64,000 nt of DNA from the NCBI GenBank assembly GCA_016785225.1, contig JAFBJZ010000857.1:1860001-1924000 (forward strand). The letters are read 5' to 3'. This DNA comes from Psettodes erumei. Lineage: Eukaryota; Chordata; Actinopteri; Pleuronectiformes; Psettodidae. The notes beneath the pieces were generated by a model. The model was not told the origin of the DNA. It made no database searches and worked only from the letters and a program-made list of their open reading frames with translations. Within the stretch, counting starts at the first letter, position 1, and every line of letters starts with the position of its first letter. The position numbers and the translations under genes are program-made. This document shows, piece after piece, positions 1 to 13,800 of this stretch.

Positions 1-668
1 GGTATTGGATGTTATTTTTCAAACACTTCACACTGCTGCTTGTGGGTATGCTGTGTAAAAACACAGCATGCCAATGAATTGATGAACTCTTTTGGGAAGA
101 AAACATCTTCTAAATCTTCCCAGAAAAGAGGAAGGGGAATCTCTCAGGCAAACCAGATTAACAGATAACATTGTTCCAACAAAGACACAAAATCATCACT
201 TTCTTTAGACACTGAAAGACTGCAGTGTGTCTTGGCTTGATAAGTCAACAGCCTGATTGATTATCTTTCGGTTTGTATCCAGGCAGAGGGCCACGTTTCT
301 TTGGCTGCTGGTGGATTGAAGGATGAAAGCTCAGTCTGGAGCTCTGTGTGGTCCTGCAGCTCCAGGGGCCTTTGCTCTGGCAGCCTCATTGTGCCTTCAA
401 CCCACCCACATACATCTTCCCAAGTTCAGCTTTATTATGGGAAAACAGGAATGGGAATGTATATCTTCACAAACAATGTGATATTGGACATGGTTTGAAC
501 TGCAGTAACAGGGTCATTTTGCTATACTTTGTGAGTGATCAGGTTTGTTTGTGATATATATACGAGCGACTGTAACAGATAGACTGACAATTCCTACATA
601 AGGAGAAAACCCAATACTTTGACTCAAGAATTATGGTGTTGTAATCTGAATGCATTTGTAATTTAAAT

Positions 669-990
669 AGCTATCCATCCACCCATTTTCTTTACTTCTT
701 ATCTGCTCAGGGTCAAGAGGGTGCTGGAGCTAATCCCTCACCATTGGGTGAGAACAGGTACAGCCTGAACAGGTTGCCAGTCCATCACAGGGCTGACATA
801 AGTGACCATTCATACTCTCAGTCACAAGGGCAATTTTGAGTCACCAATCAAGCTAACCTGCATGTTTTCAGTTGAGTGGGGGGAAAAATTCCATGCAAGC
901 ATGAGGAGAACATGCAAACACCACCTGAAAAGAACCATCCAAACCAATAACCTCCTGCTACTGCTCTATCCACTGCACTACCTTGCCACT
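669..990 (-). repeat. teleost tRNA-headed SINE-like repeat
   Basis: The stretch begins with the ATCCATCC...CATTTTCTTTAC type end, continues through 'gggctgaca', 'ggcaattttgagtcaccaat' and 'aacatgcaaac' blocks, and ends at 969-990 with the reverse complement of the GGTGGTGCAGTGG-type head. From memory this is the order of a very common dispersed fish repeat, inserted here in reverse. It looks near full length and moderately diverged. Partial copies lie at about 13246-13312 (+) and 48250-48417 (-). The exact database family name is not certain. Confidence 0.7.
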
Positions 991-3900
991 GGAGTTACAA
1001 CATGATACCAAAATTGATTAAAAATACATGGCAAACTTATGCAGAATTAATATTCTGTTCTCCATATTAACATTGTTATGGCTTATCAATTTATTGCAAG
1101 TCCTTTTTTCAGATTTAGTATTTAAATCTGCACATCATCACTACATTTTAATAGTCTTCATTCGGAAATGAGTGATTTATAATGAGTGTTAAACACTTGT
1201 ACCAACAAGCCACACAGAGAAGTAAAAGAATTTTAGGACAAAGGAAAATGTTCTTGTATGAGACCCACTTTCTCTCCTTAATCTGTCTTTCCAGCCTTGG
1301 AAAACAGGACACTTACGGTGCACCTTGGCCACAGTAAGGGATCAAGCAGTGTTTGGATAAAACTGATTTTTGCAGTGCTATCATCTGAGCCCTAAGGAAA
1401 ACTAAAGCTCAAGCTGTGAACCAGACTCTGGAGGGAAAAGAAAGAACATCCCATGAGCAGCTCCCTGTTTTACTTTCAGTAGTCTACTGGTATCATGTCA
1501 GATGTCTGTTTTATGTCTAACATAAACATGTTAAAAAGGACAGTATAGATTGAATTATATTGTCCTTACATTGCATTACATTACATTACTTATTCTCCAG
1601 AACAACTTATTGTATGTCTATCTTTCTGCATAGTTTGTCCCATACCCACAGGCAACTGTGTGAAATCATGTGAGGAGACCATATTGGGAGTATTAATTCC
1701 AATAAAGATAAATTGAGGAACTGACACAATGTGAAATCAGTGTTTTCACTATGAGCAACACCTACGTCTGTCTTTATATTAGGGTGTCTTTGTGTTTTCT
1801 GTTAGCACTCTAGTTTTTGAGCTTTCAGTGGTTTCATGCTACAAAGTCAATCCTTTTGCATCACCTTTTGAACTGTGTTCAGACATGCCTGTCAACAGTT
1901 TATGGTTCAAAGTTAACCAAATTTTAATACATCATGAGATACCTGCACTGACAGCAATGTCAGGTACCCCCTGGAAAGGATAAATTCAGACTTGCCTGAT
2001 GTTATGTAGCTTTACAGATTTTTGTAAACTCTTCTGCAGAAATGTCTTCATGTCTGCTCAACCTTAAGGCCACACAAACTTCACCTACCCCAAAGCTCAT
2101 CAAGGTAGCCTGGGAAGAGGTCTCATCCTCAGCCATATGGCACATTCATATCCTACAAGGACTGTTCATGACAGCTTGATATCAGAGCCAAAGACAACAG
2201 GGCTTTCCCTCCATGCTCACAGAGAATTGCTGCTCTTCTTATTTGTCATTCATGTGCAGAATTTTTGCTGTCCAAGTTTTGAAAAAGTTCCACTGCAGAC
2301 ATAATAGGATTTTTGTCAGAGAAATAAAACTGAGGACACATTGTGTGGTGTTGCGATGATGTGTACATTTCCCGATTTGTATTATTGTTGCTTTCTTTAG
2401 GTCAGAGCACACACATACCTATAAGTTATTAAATCTGTTTTTCAAGATATTTTTGGAGAGAGCATGAATGACATAATCAGAGAGCCAGTTCCATGTCAAG
2501 CAAGTGTGCAGCTGCACATATACGGTATCCACCCTCTTCATGGGGCCACCTGCTGGTGAGGAGGGAGCATCACAACTAATAATAATAATGGCCATCTGTA
2601 AGGTGGGAAATTTAAGAGCAAACCAAACTGCAGGGCGGCCTGAGCCATACCACTCAAAACATCAACAATCTCACACAGCTGCCAGAATCACTCTTTTGGC
2701 TCAACATCATAAATCATAACACAGATACTGGCAACAAATGTGTGGACTAAAATTGTTGCTACAGGATCCATGTGCACAGAATGATTTTAATATCAAAGAA
2801 GACAAAGGTTGAAGTATTGTGATGGGAGATTAGTTAAATGACCATTATATCAATGAATTGTTGTTCAATGTCAGTGCTGCCAATGTGCCAGTGATGGTAA
2901 GAATGGCGGAAATACAAATGAGGAGTTAGTATGGAATTTTTTGTGTGGATAAGCATGGCCATTGTCATCTTTAAAACTGAGGTCATGAGCTCATACCACT
3001 CAACACCACCCTTCACCCTGTGGAAAGGTTTGAAAATGGAAAAAAGGAAACTCAACACTAGTTGTCTTTATACATAAAATACATGTGGGCTACATTTCCA
3101 CAGCACTAATAACATAATGACACTTCATGTCATACTCATAATTCTTACAGTTTGGACTTTTGCTGGCATGAATAATGTCATTATAAGTTATCCAGAATCA
3201 GTAAGTATAATCCCTTTTCACTTTCACTATATGGGACAGTGTCAAACTTTACTAACAGCGGAAAAAAATGGCAGTGAATGTAACCAGAGAATAAAAACAG
3301 TTCAAAAAACTGTTGTCTATGCCATTAGATTGCTCCTGAAGTTGCTAAAAAAACCTACAGTATATACTGTAGCTATACTCTTAACTTTGGTGTCTTCAAA
3401 CAATGTCATCTTTAGTTTAGCTAGGAAAAGGACCTGGGCAGAGAAATGATGTGATGACAAAGATTTGCTTTTTTCTTTTTGACAACAAGTGCAGGACTCT
3501 TCCTGAAGCTGAGTTTGATTTCTTGGACCAAGGCCTACTAAACTCAGTCAGATTCTTACAATATTTGGAAGCCCAGTAGGCAAAACGAGGTGAGAAGAAC
3601 AACCTCTTTGGTCCTGCATGACAAAAATGAATGTTTTTACATTAGCAATTTATGGACTATTGAACTCCCTGTGCTTGAATTCTGAGAAATGATCCACTTA
3701 ATATCTTCAGAGGTCAGTTTTCAGTCCTTCTGCTAATATCCAAACCAACTGGGAATGAAAAATAAAAGGGTACCCTGCAGTGAGTAGGCAACACAAATCT
3801 GACAAATTGAGTGAAACGACTTAATATTCCCACTGTATTGCAGGGGAGAGATTGTGTAATCTATCATACCGCCAGTTGTAAATAATTCCTTTGTAAGTGT

Positions 3901-4089
3901 AACCAGGTTGAAATTATATCTTTATTTTTACATTTGAAATGTCACCAAATCCTGATGAATATTGTTTTATATATGTTTGAAATGTGTTTTATTGATTTTA
4001 TCTAAACCGGAATGTTGTATTCGCACCAGAGTTTTAATACCTGTACTGTCACTTTAAGAGGTCGTGGGCCTTGTGCCATCACTCAAGCG

Positions 4090-4195
4090 CTTCTCTCAGT
4101 CCGCACTAGTGGTGTGCGATACTGCATATTTTGGTTCGATCCGATACCAAGTAAATACGGGCCAGTATCGCCGATACTTATCAATAAATAAGGTG
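4090..4195 (+). mobile_element. possible hAT-like MITE terminus
   Basis: A block starting 'actagtggtgtgcgatactg' and running through 'cgatccgataccaag' and 'gccagtatcgccgatactta' resembles the terminal part of a non-autonomous hAT-type element common in fish. Only one end can be seen, and no matching inverted end or 8-bp duplication was found nearby, so it is a truncated fragment at best. Confidence 0.35.
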
Positions 4196-7100
4196 GATGC
4201 ATCACAGAATTATGGCAAAGTTTATAATTAAATTAGTCTTAGTCTGCACACCTGCATTTGCCTCTTTTTAGAGGCAGGAGGGCCATAGTAGCCGATTCAA
4301 TTCCCGCCTGAGTTGCTTTGAATCTCCTTCGACATCACTCTGATACATTCAGCTTGACCAAAGGCTCTAAGGTCCACCAACATTTAGTCAAGTTTGGCCA
4401 ATAACCCTGAAAAGTAGGCTCAGTTATTTTGTGACTAAGCCAAAAAAACTACTTTGATCCGTAGTTTTCTAAACAGCAATACAAACAACTTAGTGAAACT
4501 GTCTTTGCAAAATAGGACTTTGTTATATTAAGGCCTTAACAAACACCACAAATCAGGCACCAAGTCACTCTGTTTTCTTTAAAGATCACATTTCAGTCAC
4601 TGGCAAGGTCAGCCAATGTGGTCTGGAAAAGGAAGAGGAACTGCACTGGGAATTTCCAGATGATTGATAGGCATAAACACTGTTTCAAACAGTTTGCCAG
4701 AGAATACATTTGTCATATAGCCTTGAATAGGGCACAAATCTAAACCTGATATTATGCCAAGCATGCCAGTAATTGTTGAGTTTGTTTAAACACCTGAGCA
4801 CACTCTAATAGGGCTGATCAAATTTCCATCTAGATTATATCGCATCCATGTTTGGTAGGTTTGGCTCATTTACCGTGGCAGCGCAGCAAGGAACCCATCA
4901 AGTTACATGTTGCTCAACAGTGGTCTTTGGAGTGATGGGGCTGGGCTCTTCCAGATGGGAGATTCCACTGAACGCAGTGTTGTCTATTGATTTTCCCTGT
5001 GACAGATCTGTTTATATGAAGGGAATATTTGCCATCATCACCCTCTGATTCTGATGTACGTAATGAAACCATCTGAAAGCACATTGAAGCAGTTTGTTTA
5101 TTGTATTATTTTGTTCTTTTAAAGTAAGTTTTTTCCGTGTTCATAGTGGTAAAACTGAGTTTACACATAACCTGTGATGATCAGTCTTGGGTTTGAAGGA
5201 TGCAGAAAGTAAAGTGGTGTATTGACAAATTTACATTACTGACCACAAAGCCTTACTTTAGCAATTCTTTAGCTGCTAGCATGGCTAAAAAGAATGGTCA
5301 AACTTGAAACCGCAGACTCCAAGCTATCCAGATTTTCACTTGCTACAAAAACGACATTTCCAATAATGCAACTCAACAAGATATTTCATGACACCCTGAC
5401 TGCCTCCTAAATATCAACCTGCACCTCAGATGTGTGAAATTTTAAAATTAATGTCCAAACTGAAGCCTTGTAATTTGTAAAACTTTACAAAACTCTTCCT
5501 CATTAGATATTATACAACCATATTTCACAGGCTGACTCATGCATAATTGTAACTGAATGCCCCTTTAACCCTGCCAGTATTTTTTTTTTTTTGTGAAAGT
5601 AAATCACACTGAACAGAGCTTACTGTGGTTTGTACCCTGCTCAAGATGGTTCATCTGGAGCAGTGAAGACATCCTGATCGAAAGCAGCCAGACAACGAGC
5701 ACTTGACTCGTCTAGGCCTCTGTCCAGTTGAATCCTGAACAGAGCAGTTCAGCCGATAGAAGACGGCATCCAAGAGACAGACAGCCAGGAAATCGACTTT
5801 ATTGAAGCTTACTACAGAGGTTCTTTGTCCCAACACCAACGTGCATGGTCTGCCTGAAATGAAGTTTTCACAATTGGCTCCATCTATCTATCTATGGGTA
5901 GACACAGTTTTTGGGAATACAGTCAATCTATAACAATGCAAAATAACTTCCACGAGTGACTCTCCCTGATTACATTTAGAAACTCAGTAACCTGCGGAGT
6001 TCATATTAATGTCATCAATACATCTTATGGGAAGACAAGTATAATGCTGCTTACATATGCACTAATTAACACACTGACTGGCATTATGAATGAGCTCATT
6101 AGTATAACTGGATCTGTGTCATATATCATGGTGATTATGGGAAGACATTAGGAGACTTAAGTGACTCTTGCTTCGAGGTTTGACACACCTCAGTACAAAC
6201 TGTACTGCATGCTAAAGACCATTTGTTTGTGTGAATTGCACTTCTCTTCAAGAGCAAAACAACAGTCCATGTGTGTAATCATCCACTGACAGAAAAATGA
6301 GAGCTGCGATTTTTTGTTTATCTGCACAGCTGCTTGTTATGAAAGATATTTTTCAAGTCAAAAGCTCAACTTGGCCACTTGAACTGCTTTGTTCAAAAAG
6401 TATAGTGTGTTTGTCAGTTAGGAAATGAAAACACCACAAACATGCAAAAAAGCGTTCACACCCATTGTCCTACCACTGTATTAGAACCGCCCTGTAATTC
6501 CTGTAGACTGGTCTTTTCTGTCCTAGTTCTGATGAGTTCTGTTCTTTCCTTTTCTACTGAAAATGGAGAAACTGGTAGACTGATAACAAACTCACTATAG
6601 GTAAAGAAGCCTATGTGTCCATACTGTGGCTGCTGCTGGTAGACTCTGCAGGCTCCAGCAGTTTGACGCAGCCCGTGCTCTTGCTCTGGTTGACCGGAGT
6701 CAAATCAGTTCATTCCAATGGAGCTGCTGCCATCATCAAAGGATCAGCTCAAGGAGGCAAAATTAATCTGTTTAAATGTTCCCCATAAAGTATAAAGTTC
6801 AACTTTGGTGAACTTTATGCAGACTTAACTGTGCTGACCTCTGAGGGGACAGAAAGCCAGAGAGGCCAAAACTGGGGGAGCTATTAAACTTTTATCAACC
6901 TCTGATGTACAACTTGTACTAATATTTGAATAATTGTTCAGTAACCAAGCTAAGCTACTTCACCAAGTCCTTTGCTTGACAACAAATCCAGTAGTTGTGT
7001 GATATTTCAAGATCACAGATGCTAGCCCCATGGTGGCTCTTGACTCTAGAGGAAAAGTTAGGGAATTTCCAGTCATTAGGACACAGTGTCTGGGGATCCA

Positions 7101-10100
7101 TAAATGTCTGTGCAAGCTTTTCTCCCAATCTGTGGAGCAGATGCTGTAATGTGGCGTAAGGACGTTTTGTTGCACCAGAACAAATGTCAAGGGATCATCA
7201 GCATCACTGGATTTCAGTCCTCTGGGGACAATAAATATCTATACAAAATGCCATGGCAACCCACAAAAAAGTTATTATTAAATATTTAAGCCTGAAAGAA
7301 GGTGCTGGATAGACTGACAGACCTTCCCCTGAGCCATGCTGCTTATAAATCTAAAAAGCTTAAATTAGCAGCAGATCTGTGTCTCTGGAGATGTGTTCAT
7401 AGCAACTAAGCTCTCTGTTTGCCTCTTACAGTGGAGCTACAAGGATACATCTTTCCACAACCCCTTCCTCTCAAATGTTGTGTACCTTTGTAAAGTCACT
7501 GTTGGTGACCAGTGAGATGCAACATTGTTCAACTTATTTTAGTCTTTTAGCCTACATGAATAAAAATGAATAACATGGATGAATAATATGAATAAATGTC
7601 CATAGTTAATACCACTGTTTATACTGTAGTATCACCCTGCATTGTGCAGACAGGGAAACAGTAAATTGACAGCTGCTAGATCAGAGCAAACTTATTTAAC
7701 AGAACAGAATCCCAGACTAAATGATAACACCAGTGTGTCTGTATGCAGAAACTTGCCCTATGTCAGTTTTCTTGGAAGCAAACATATTTACATTCAGTGT
7801 GTCCCAACCAAGTCAAGTGCATTTATTTCCTCATAACGCATTTGCAAAGCTGAGCATTTTAATCCTGTATTGTTCACATCCATGTTCACATGGTTGCATC
7901 CTCATCCTCTTCCCTGCTGTAGATGCTGGTATATTGCAGAACATATTATTATGCCTAGAAAAACAGTCACATAGTGATATTTAGAGACTGGATACTCCAC
8001 AGGGAAACTCAGCTTTGGACCAATCCCATGATTTACCTGCAAGTTAGGTAAGAAAATGAGCTTAAATTTCACAAGCAGGATGCATCAGTGAAGCTAAATG
8101 ACACAGGGACTTCATTTGGATGTTTTCTTACTGAATCACTGCAGTACAAGTGTGGGACTGTCAATGACATCATACGGGGCAGGGCTTTTATGGGAACACC
8201 CATATGACGGTACTCAATGGAAAATTCATAGAAATGCTGAACTACATAACAGCAAAAGGGGTTTTCCAAACACAATATATTTAAAAATCCAAACAAAAAG
8301 GCAAAACAGAACATAACTTTTATTGTGACAGGATTTATTCAATGTAGTTATGAATGCATAGATGTAGTTTTCAATGTCAGAACAAACCATGAACACAGCA
8401 AACATATAGGTACAGTGTGGTTTTGAAGACCTCAGTGTTATTTTTGGCATGCAATATTCAATCAAGTCAAACGGCTGAAACGCTGGCTGGCACAGAAAGG
8501 AGCTGATGAGCTGGAATCTGGGATCGCATCAGGTATCAAAGAGGCCTGAATACAGTTAAGTGATATAGTCCTAATTAAAGGTAGACTGCACACTCAAAAG
8601 CAGCACACCAGATCAAAGGCTTGGACTAATTAGAACTGTCACCGCTAATATGGCTAACCTCTTGCAGCTTCATTATGAATGGGTCCAAACAGCTTCCTGG
8701 AGAAGCAGCAAACGCTGCTTTTCAAGCTGTTTTAATCCTCTACACAACGGTGAGCCTGCACTCCACTCCCACCTTTGCTTTTTAAACAGCGGAGTGGAAG
8801 CCGGGCAGCATCAACTAATGAATGCAATCCACTTCAGGTCCAATTTGCCGTAAAACAGGAAAACACATCTAATGTAATGATAGACGCAGTCCATACAGGG
8901 TGTGGTTTCATGATGAAGTACCCCTGGCAACATTCACAGTAACAGTCAGTCTCTTCTAATGTGGTCAACAGCTTTGTCTGAATCTCCTCCCTGAGCTGTC
9001 TCACCAGACCGAACCAAGGGATGCCTGCAACTCTTTGTCCATGTGTGTATCTTTTAACAACTCAGTGTCCTGTCCAGCTGCTGCTGTTCCTCCTTCTGCA
9101 GCCACTGCATTGTACTCCCCCAGGCAGTTACTATAATTTTGGTAAGTCAATAAAACTTAAATGTAAAATGCACTCATTTCTTTCATCTACATTACACTAT
9201 AAAGTGCCCCAAAACTGTTATAAAAGCAACTGAGACATAATGGGTTTGGCTTTTTAAAGAATGAGTATCTACTTTGAAGTGGTTTAAAGGATAATTACAA
9301 TTTATCACAACCACGCAAAACACATATGGGAAAATGGTGACCCACCCAGGCTTGGTTAACTTGGGGGAGTGTTTCTTTACAGTTAATTCCTCCAATCTGA
9401 CCCTCTCTTCAATTTCTGTTAGAAGAGGGGGGGGGTGGTTGTTTGTTTCACTTTACCATAAACAATAGGGAATCATTAGTATCTGTCTTGCTGACGTTAT
9501 TGTCGGTCAACACAGAGGCTGCAGTAGTGGTTGTTTTTCATAACCACTGTAGCTAAACTGAATTGCCTTACGTCACTTTACATCAATTCATATTACAATC
9601 TGTGCTCATATAGTGTTGACTGCCCATTCATAATATCACCTACAAGACTCTGATTAGTCAACTGTTTGTCCATTAGGAAACCCTTAATGAGCACAGCAAC
9701 TGGCCTATTTAATCACTGAACAAACCAGTAATTTGATTCAGAGGTCTGGTACCAGGGGGTGTTTGTGTTTCAAATTACTCTGAATATCTGGCAGCTCATG
9801 TTTTGTTATTGGCACATTCTTGGATCTAAATAATTTACTTGGTGAATACAATCTCATTATTAGCAAAATAGATGGCGAATAGAATGATGAAAGCCCATAC
9901 TATAATGTTGTATGCTGTTCCGCTCTCTTTCTCAAACTCATCAACCAGTATACATAGCTTTAGCACAAATGGGTTGATCAGTATTTTGTACGATGTGTAA
10001 ATAAGTATCAATGATCGAACTTGATTAATTCAACACCATTAACTTTATGATCACAATATTATCTAATAAGAAAAACAGTTATATTAGGAATGGTAACACA

Positions 10101-10616
10101 AAATGCTAATTAAGACTGAAGAAGACATTGGCTTCTGTAAGAAGGTCAAACATCAGTTATGTTTGATAGTTATCACAAGCAGTGATCTTTAACTCTTTCA
10201 GCTCCATAGCCATAAAGTGAGTATAATTAATATTCTTCACATGAATGTGTAAGAGTATCAACCCTCAACCACTATTCATATACCATATCCTTCACAAATG
10301 GCATGATTCCATTTCCTGAGTTGAAAGAATAACTCTCTAAAATGCAGCCCTGAACACACATTAAACTTAAATCCATTGTTTAAAATTTAAACACCCTTTA
10401 CGGTACATTGGAGTGCTTAGGTAAATCTGCTGTAGTCAAGAGAGTGCTATTGTGTCAGTATAATTTTTCTTTTTGAATGATTATTCCCTTTCAGTAACTG
10501 CTAGCTTTTGCATGAAAAATGCTCAAATTTAACAAGGCATGGGAATTTCTTTTTTGTTTATGTGCAAACAAGTATCGTCATCACCCAGCACTCCAAATAA
10601 CTGCAGCTGTGAATAT

Positions 10617-10859
10617 TTAGACAGCAGTGAATGTTGATCCTGCAGGTCCAGAGCTGCACATTGCACTGGTTGCTAGCGATGAAGGCCCCTCCCCCTCCAG
10701 AACCCCTGCTCCAATCAAGCCTTGCTGGTGTAAGTTGAGGATGGAGTCGGCAATGATGCGGGCGGTTTTTTTCTGGTAACCCCCGGATGTTACCATGAGT
10801 ATGGGGATGCCCCGTCGCCTCGCAGCCCTGAACACAATCTCATCTCGCTTTACAATACC
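10617..10859 (-). CDS. hdac11: hdac11 terminal exon 10
   Basis: Residues 288-367 and the TAA stop at 10617-10619. It contains the catalytic SGGYQKKTARIIADS block (Tyr315). After ILNL the tail is Gly/Ser/Ala-rich and ends STFTAV; it is unlike the human tail and about nine residues longer. The acceptor is TTGCCAG. Confidence 0.94.
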   Translation of the reverse strand, partial: GIVKRDEIVFRAARRRGIPILMVTSGGYQKKTARIIADSILNLHQQGLIGAGVLEGEGPSSLATSAMCSSGPAGSTFTAV

Positions 10860-13800
10860 CTGGCAAAGGGGAGGAAAGATGACCTGTCAATCTACCTGCA
10901 TCTTCAGATAGTGCCAGTCATTTCTGTGAAACTGCTGGTGATTTTTCTGTGCTCCCTTCCTGCCCTGAGGAGGGAGGGGAGGCCAGGAAGAGGCCTCATT
11001 GTTCCCATATCTCACCGCTCCACTGTGGAGCACTAAGCCTCTCAGGGCGATACATATGGGAGGGACTGAAAAAACAACAACACACACACACCTATTCATC
11101 TGGGGATTGAGAGCGGCTACAGCTTGAGTCAAAAATCTCATTAATGGGGCAATTTGTAGCAAGACGGACATATTTTAAACGTTGTTAGGCAAGGCAGAAA
11201 CATAAGTTCAACCAGAGTTTTAAATAAGAATTTTTACAGCTGCGGTTAAGGAATAGTTTTTGTTTCCGGCCATTTACCAGGCCCTATCACAAATGAGCTC
11301 TGCAACACATCCCCACTAATAGATTCTGCGAATTCTTCTTATTTGCTGTATTATTTCTGGAATTTGCAGAATCACTGGGAGGGAAGCTCTGCACACAGGA
11401 AGCAATAAATCCAAACTGGGCTCATTCTGGACAGCTCTCAGTATGCATTCAAATTTCCTAACAAATTAGCTACATCAAGTGCTCATGTGACCTGAGTCAG
11501 CTGAACCTGCGCATTTCATATTCAGAAATTTTTCCTGCTATTACAGCAAAACAGATAGAAGTCAAATTAGCCTTTTAGTAGATTTTAAGGAGTAAATAGG
11601 GAAGTCAGCTGATCTGCAGATGCTCTGCTGAGAAAAGTTGCATTGTAACACACACACACTGGTGCCACTTTCATGGTTCATGGAAACTCTACCCTCATAA
11701 AGGAAATAATTCAGTTACTGTTGAAACCCTTCAACAGAGGTGCTGATTATATGGTAATTTTGGAGGCTACTCCAGCATAGACTGTAAAAGTACAGGTTAG
11801 TACAGGCTGTACCTGTGGTGATATGGAGAGTCCTCCAAGTGGGTCCCCATCCAGGATGTCTGTCCCTGCATTGTAGACAATGATGTCAGGTCGGACCTCA
11901 TTCAGAGCTCCCTCAGTGTGGAGCTCTGCTTTCTGAAGATACTCAGAGTCTTCAGTGCCCCAGTCCAACTCTACCTTCCTTTTTATGGCTCCTGAAACAC
12001 GGGAAAAAATGGAGAGTGGAATGATGCTTTTGAGATCCACACAATAAAGCCACAGAACATATCTGCCATCAATAAAGCAGCCATAATAAAGCAGTAGCAG
12101 CTATTATGAGCTCAGTCAACAGGCCACATATAATAATTGGTGCAGTATTACATACAACAGAATTGTTTTTCAACACAGGCAGAGAAAAGAATTTCTGAGA
12201 GCTGATTTCTCATATATGGTCCAAGTAGGTAACTGAGTTTCTTTTCTTTACAATGTTCAGGTGTTTTAATTATATAGTGTGTACACTGCCAACAATTTAT
12301 GCAAATAGAACATTAAAGGGTTAATTAGGAAACCTTTTAAGTTTCAAAGTTCAGGCAGAAGCAGTCTGCAATAAAAAGAGAGTTTTTCTTCAGTCTAGTC
12401 CAGCTAGTTTTTCAAGAAGACTTGAAAGAAAAAAGTGTTAAAAACTGCAAGCTTAGTTACAAGGAAATACATAGGTCTTAAAGGAAAAACATGAAGCAGA
12501 ATAAGACTGTGGTTTTTATCTTAAACAAGACAGAATGTACATTTATTTCACTTTCATAAGGGGAGAGACGTTAATAAAATGTCACAAAGGAAAGGGAAGT
12601 CAGCTGAAGGGTGTGGAGTATTTTAACGGCAGGACTGTGATGTTTCCTCTGCAGAGTATTGCTGGAATTGGGGTTAAATGCTAAAATGTGGTCCGTGTCA
12701 GATAAGCTTTAATGTACACTGGTTCATTTATGAAAAAACGCCATCATTAGGGCGTTGCATGGACTACTACGTGGCACATTTTCTGCTGAGTGCTGTTGTC
12801 GGTGTCAAGGGAAATCACTTCATAATTAAAATGGCACTGAGTGACATCTAGAGGCCAGAATGAGAGGAAGAAGCCCCCTCCGTTCCAATCTCAACTGCTA
12901 ACATGGCATCAAGGGGAACAGAACATTTTTCCAATAAATCTGCTTCTATTAAAATGACTTAATGTGTGGTTAGAATTCCTTTTCTGTTTATTTCTGTCTA
13001 TTTTTGTGATATTGAGACTGATTTTGCATTCACTTTCATTTCAGAAACACATTCATGGGTGAACTGTTTGAAGACATTGCCAAAGGAAATTTACACAAAG
13101 TGGTTTTCCAGAAACGAACAGCAGAACGTTATGGCAAGCTACGTGTTATTACGTTAAAAATAAGTTGGTTGATGACCAACAATTACCCGAGCAATGGCAA
13201 ACAAATGCCCACTGCAAGGTTTTTTACAAAATCAAGTCTCAAGGAGGGCAGCACAGTGGTGCAGTGGTTGTCAGATGGATTCACAGTTGGGGCGGGTCCT
13301 TTCTGTGTGGAGCACATAAAAGCGGTATTGAAAATGTATGGATGGAAGTGGCCTGATTCTACTAACGTCACAGGGGAGTGGGGTACCAAGTTAGTGCTGT
13401 CAAACTTGTACAACAGCAAGGGCTTCTGCTTAGGCGTTGCGTCAACTGACACTGGAAACAGCCCATGGCTAACTGAAATGTTTAATTTAGGGTATTGTTG
13501 AAATCCAACATAACTAACTCCATGGCCCGGGGCCAGTAAAAATTTACTTGACCATGTCACTGTTTCAACAAGACCAATGACATGGGGTGTTTATATTTCA
13601 CTGACTACTCTAAATCTACCAAGACCTAGAACGTGTTATTGAGGGTGTCATCTCAATAAAGCGGATAAGAATGTTGTTGTTTTTTGACAGCAGATAAAAT
13701 ATTTAAAGAAAATGAAAAGCAGTATGAAAGCTGAAACAGCTGATTAGTTATGTGTTTTAAATGTTCCCCACTGACAAGCTCACAAAGAATACTGTAGCTC

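Larger units (their letters stand above)
1..10616. other. 3' flank of hdac11, no gene recognised
   Basis: AT-rich sequence without a convincing exon. Open frames are short (under about 110 codons) and resemble no family I know. Inside it are a SINE (669-990), the end of a possible hAT-like MITE (about 4090-4195), short CTAT repeats near 5883 and a G-run at about 9425. The 3' UTR of hdac11 must start at 10616 and run downward. No AATAAA is present on the minus strand within about 900 bases of the stop; CATAAA variants occur at about 10557 and 10044, and ATTAAA at 9708-9713, so the polyadenylation site is undecided. In mammals HDAC11 lies near FBLN2 and NUP210; neither is recognisable here. Confidence 0.6.

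Noticed and set aside
5640..5860. GC-richer block with two short frames, a possible exon
   Set aside because: No conserved residues, no paired splice sites of good quality, no family resemblance.
1..10616. Search for FBLN2, NUP210 or WNT7A exons expected by mammalian synteny
   Set aside because: No segment resembling their exons was found; the neighbours must lie outside the window or have moved.
13055..13501. 148-codon frame in hdac11 intron 8
   Set aside because: Part is a SINE head in frame, and the rest has no conserved domain or splice context.
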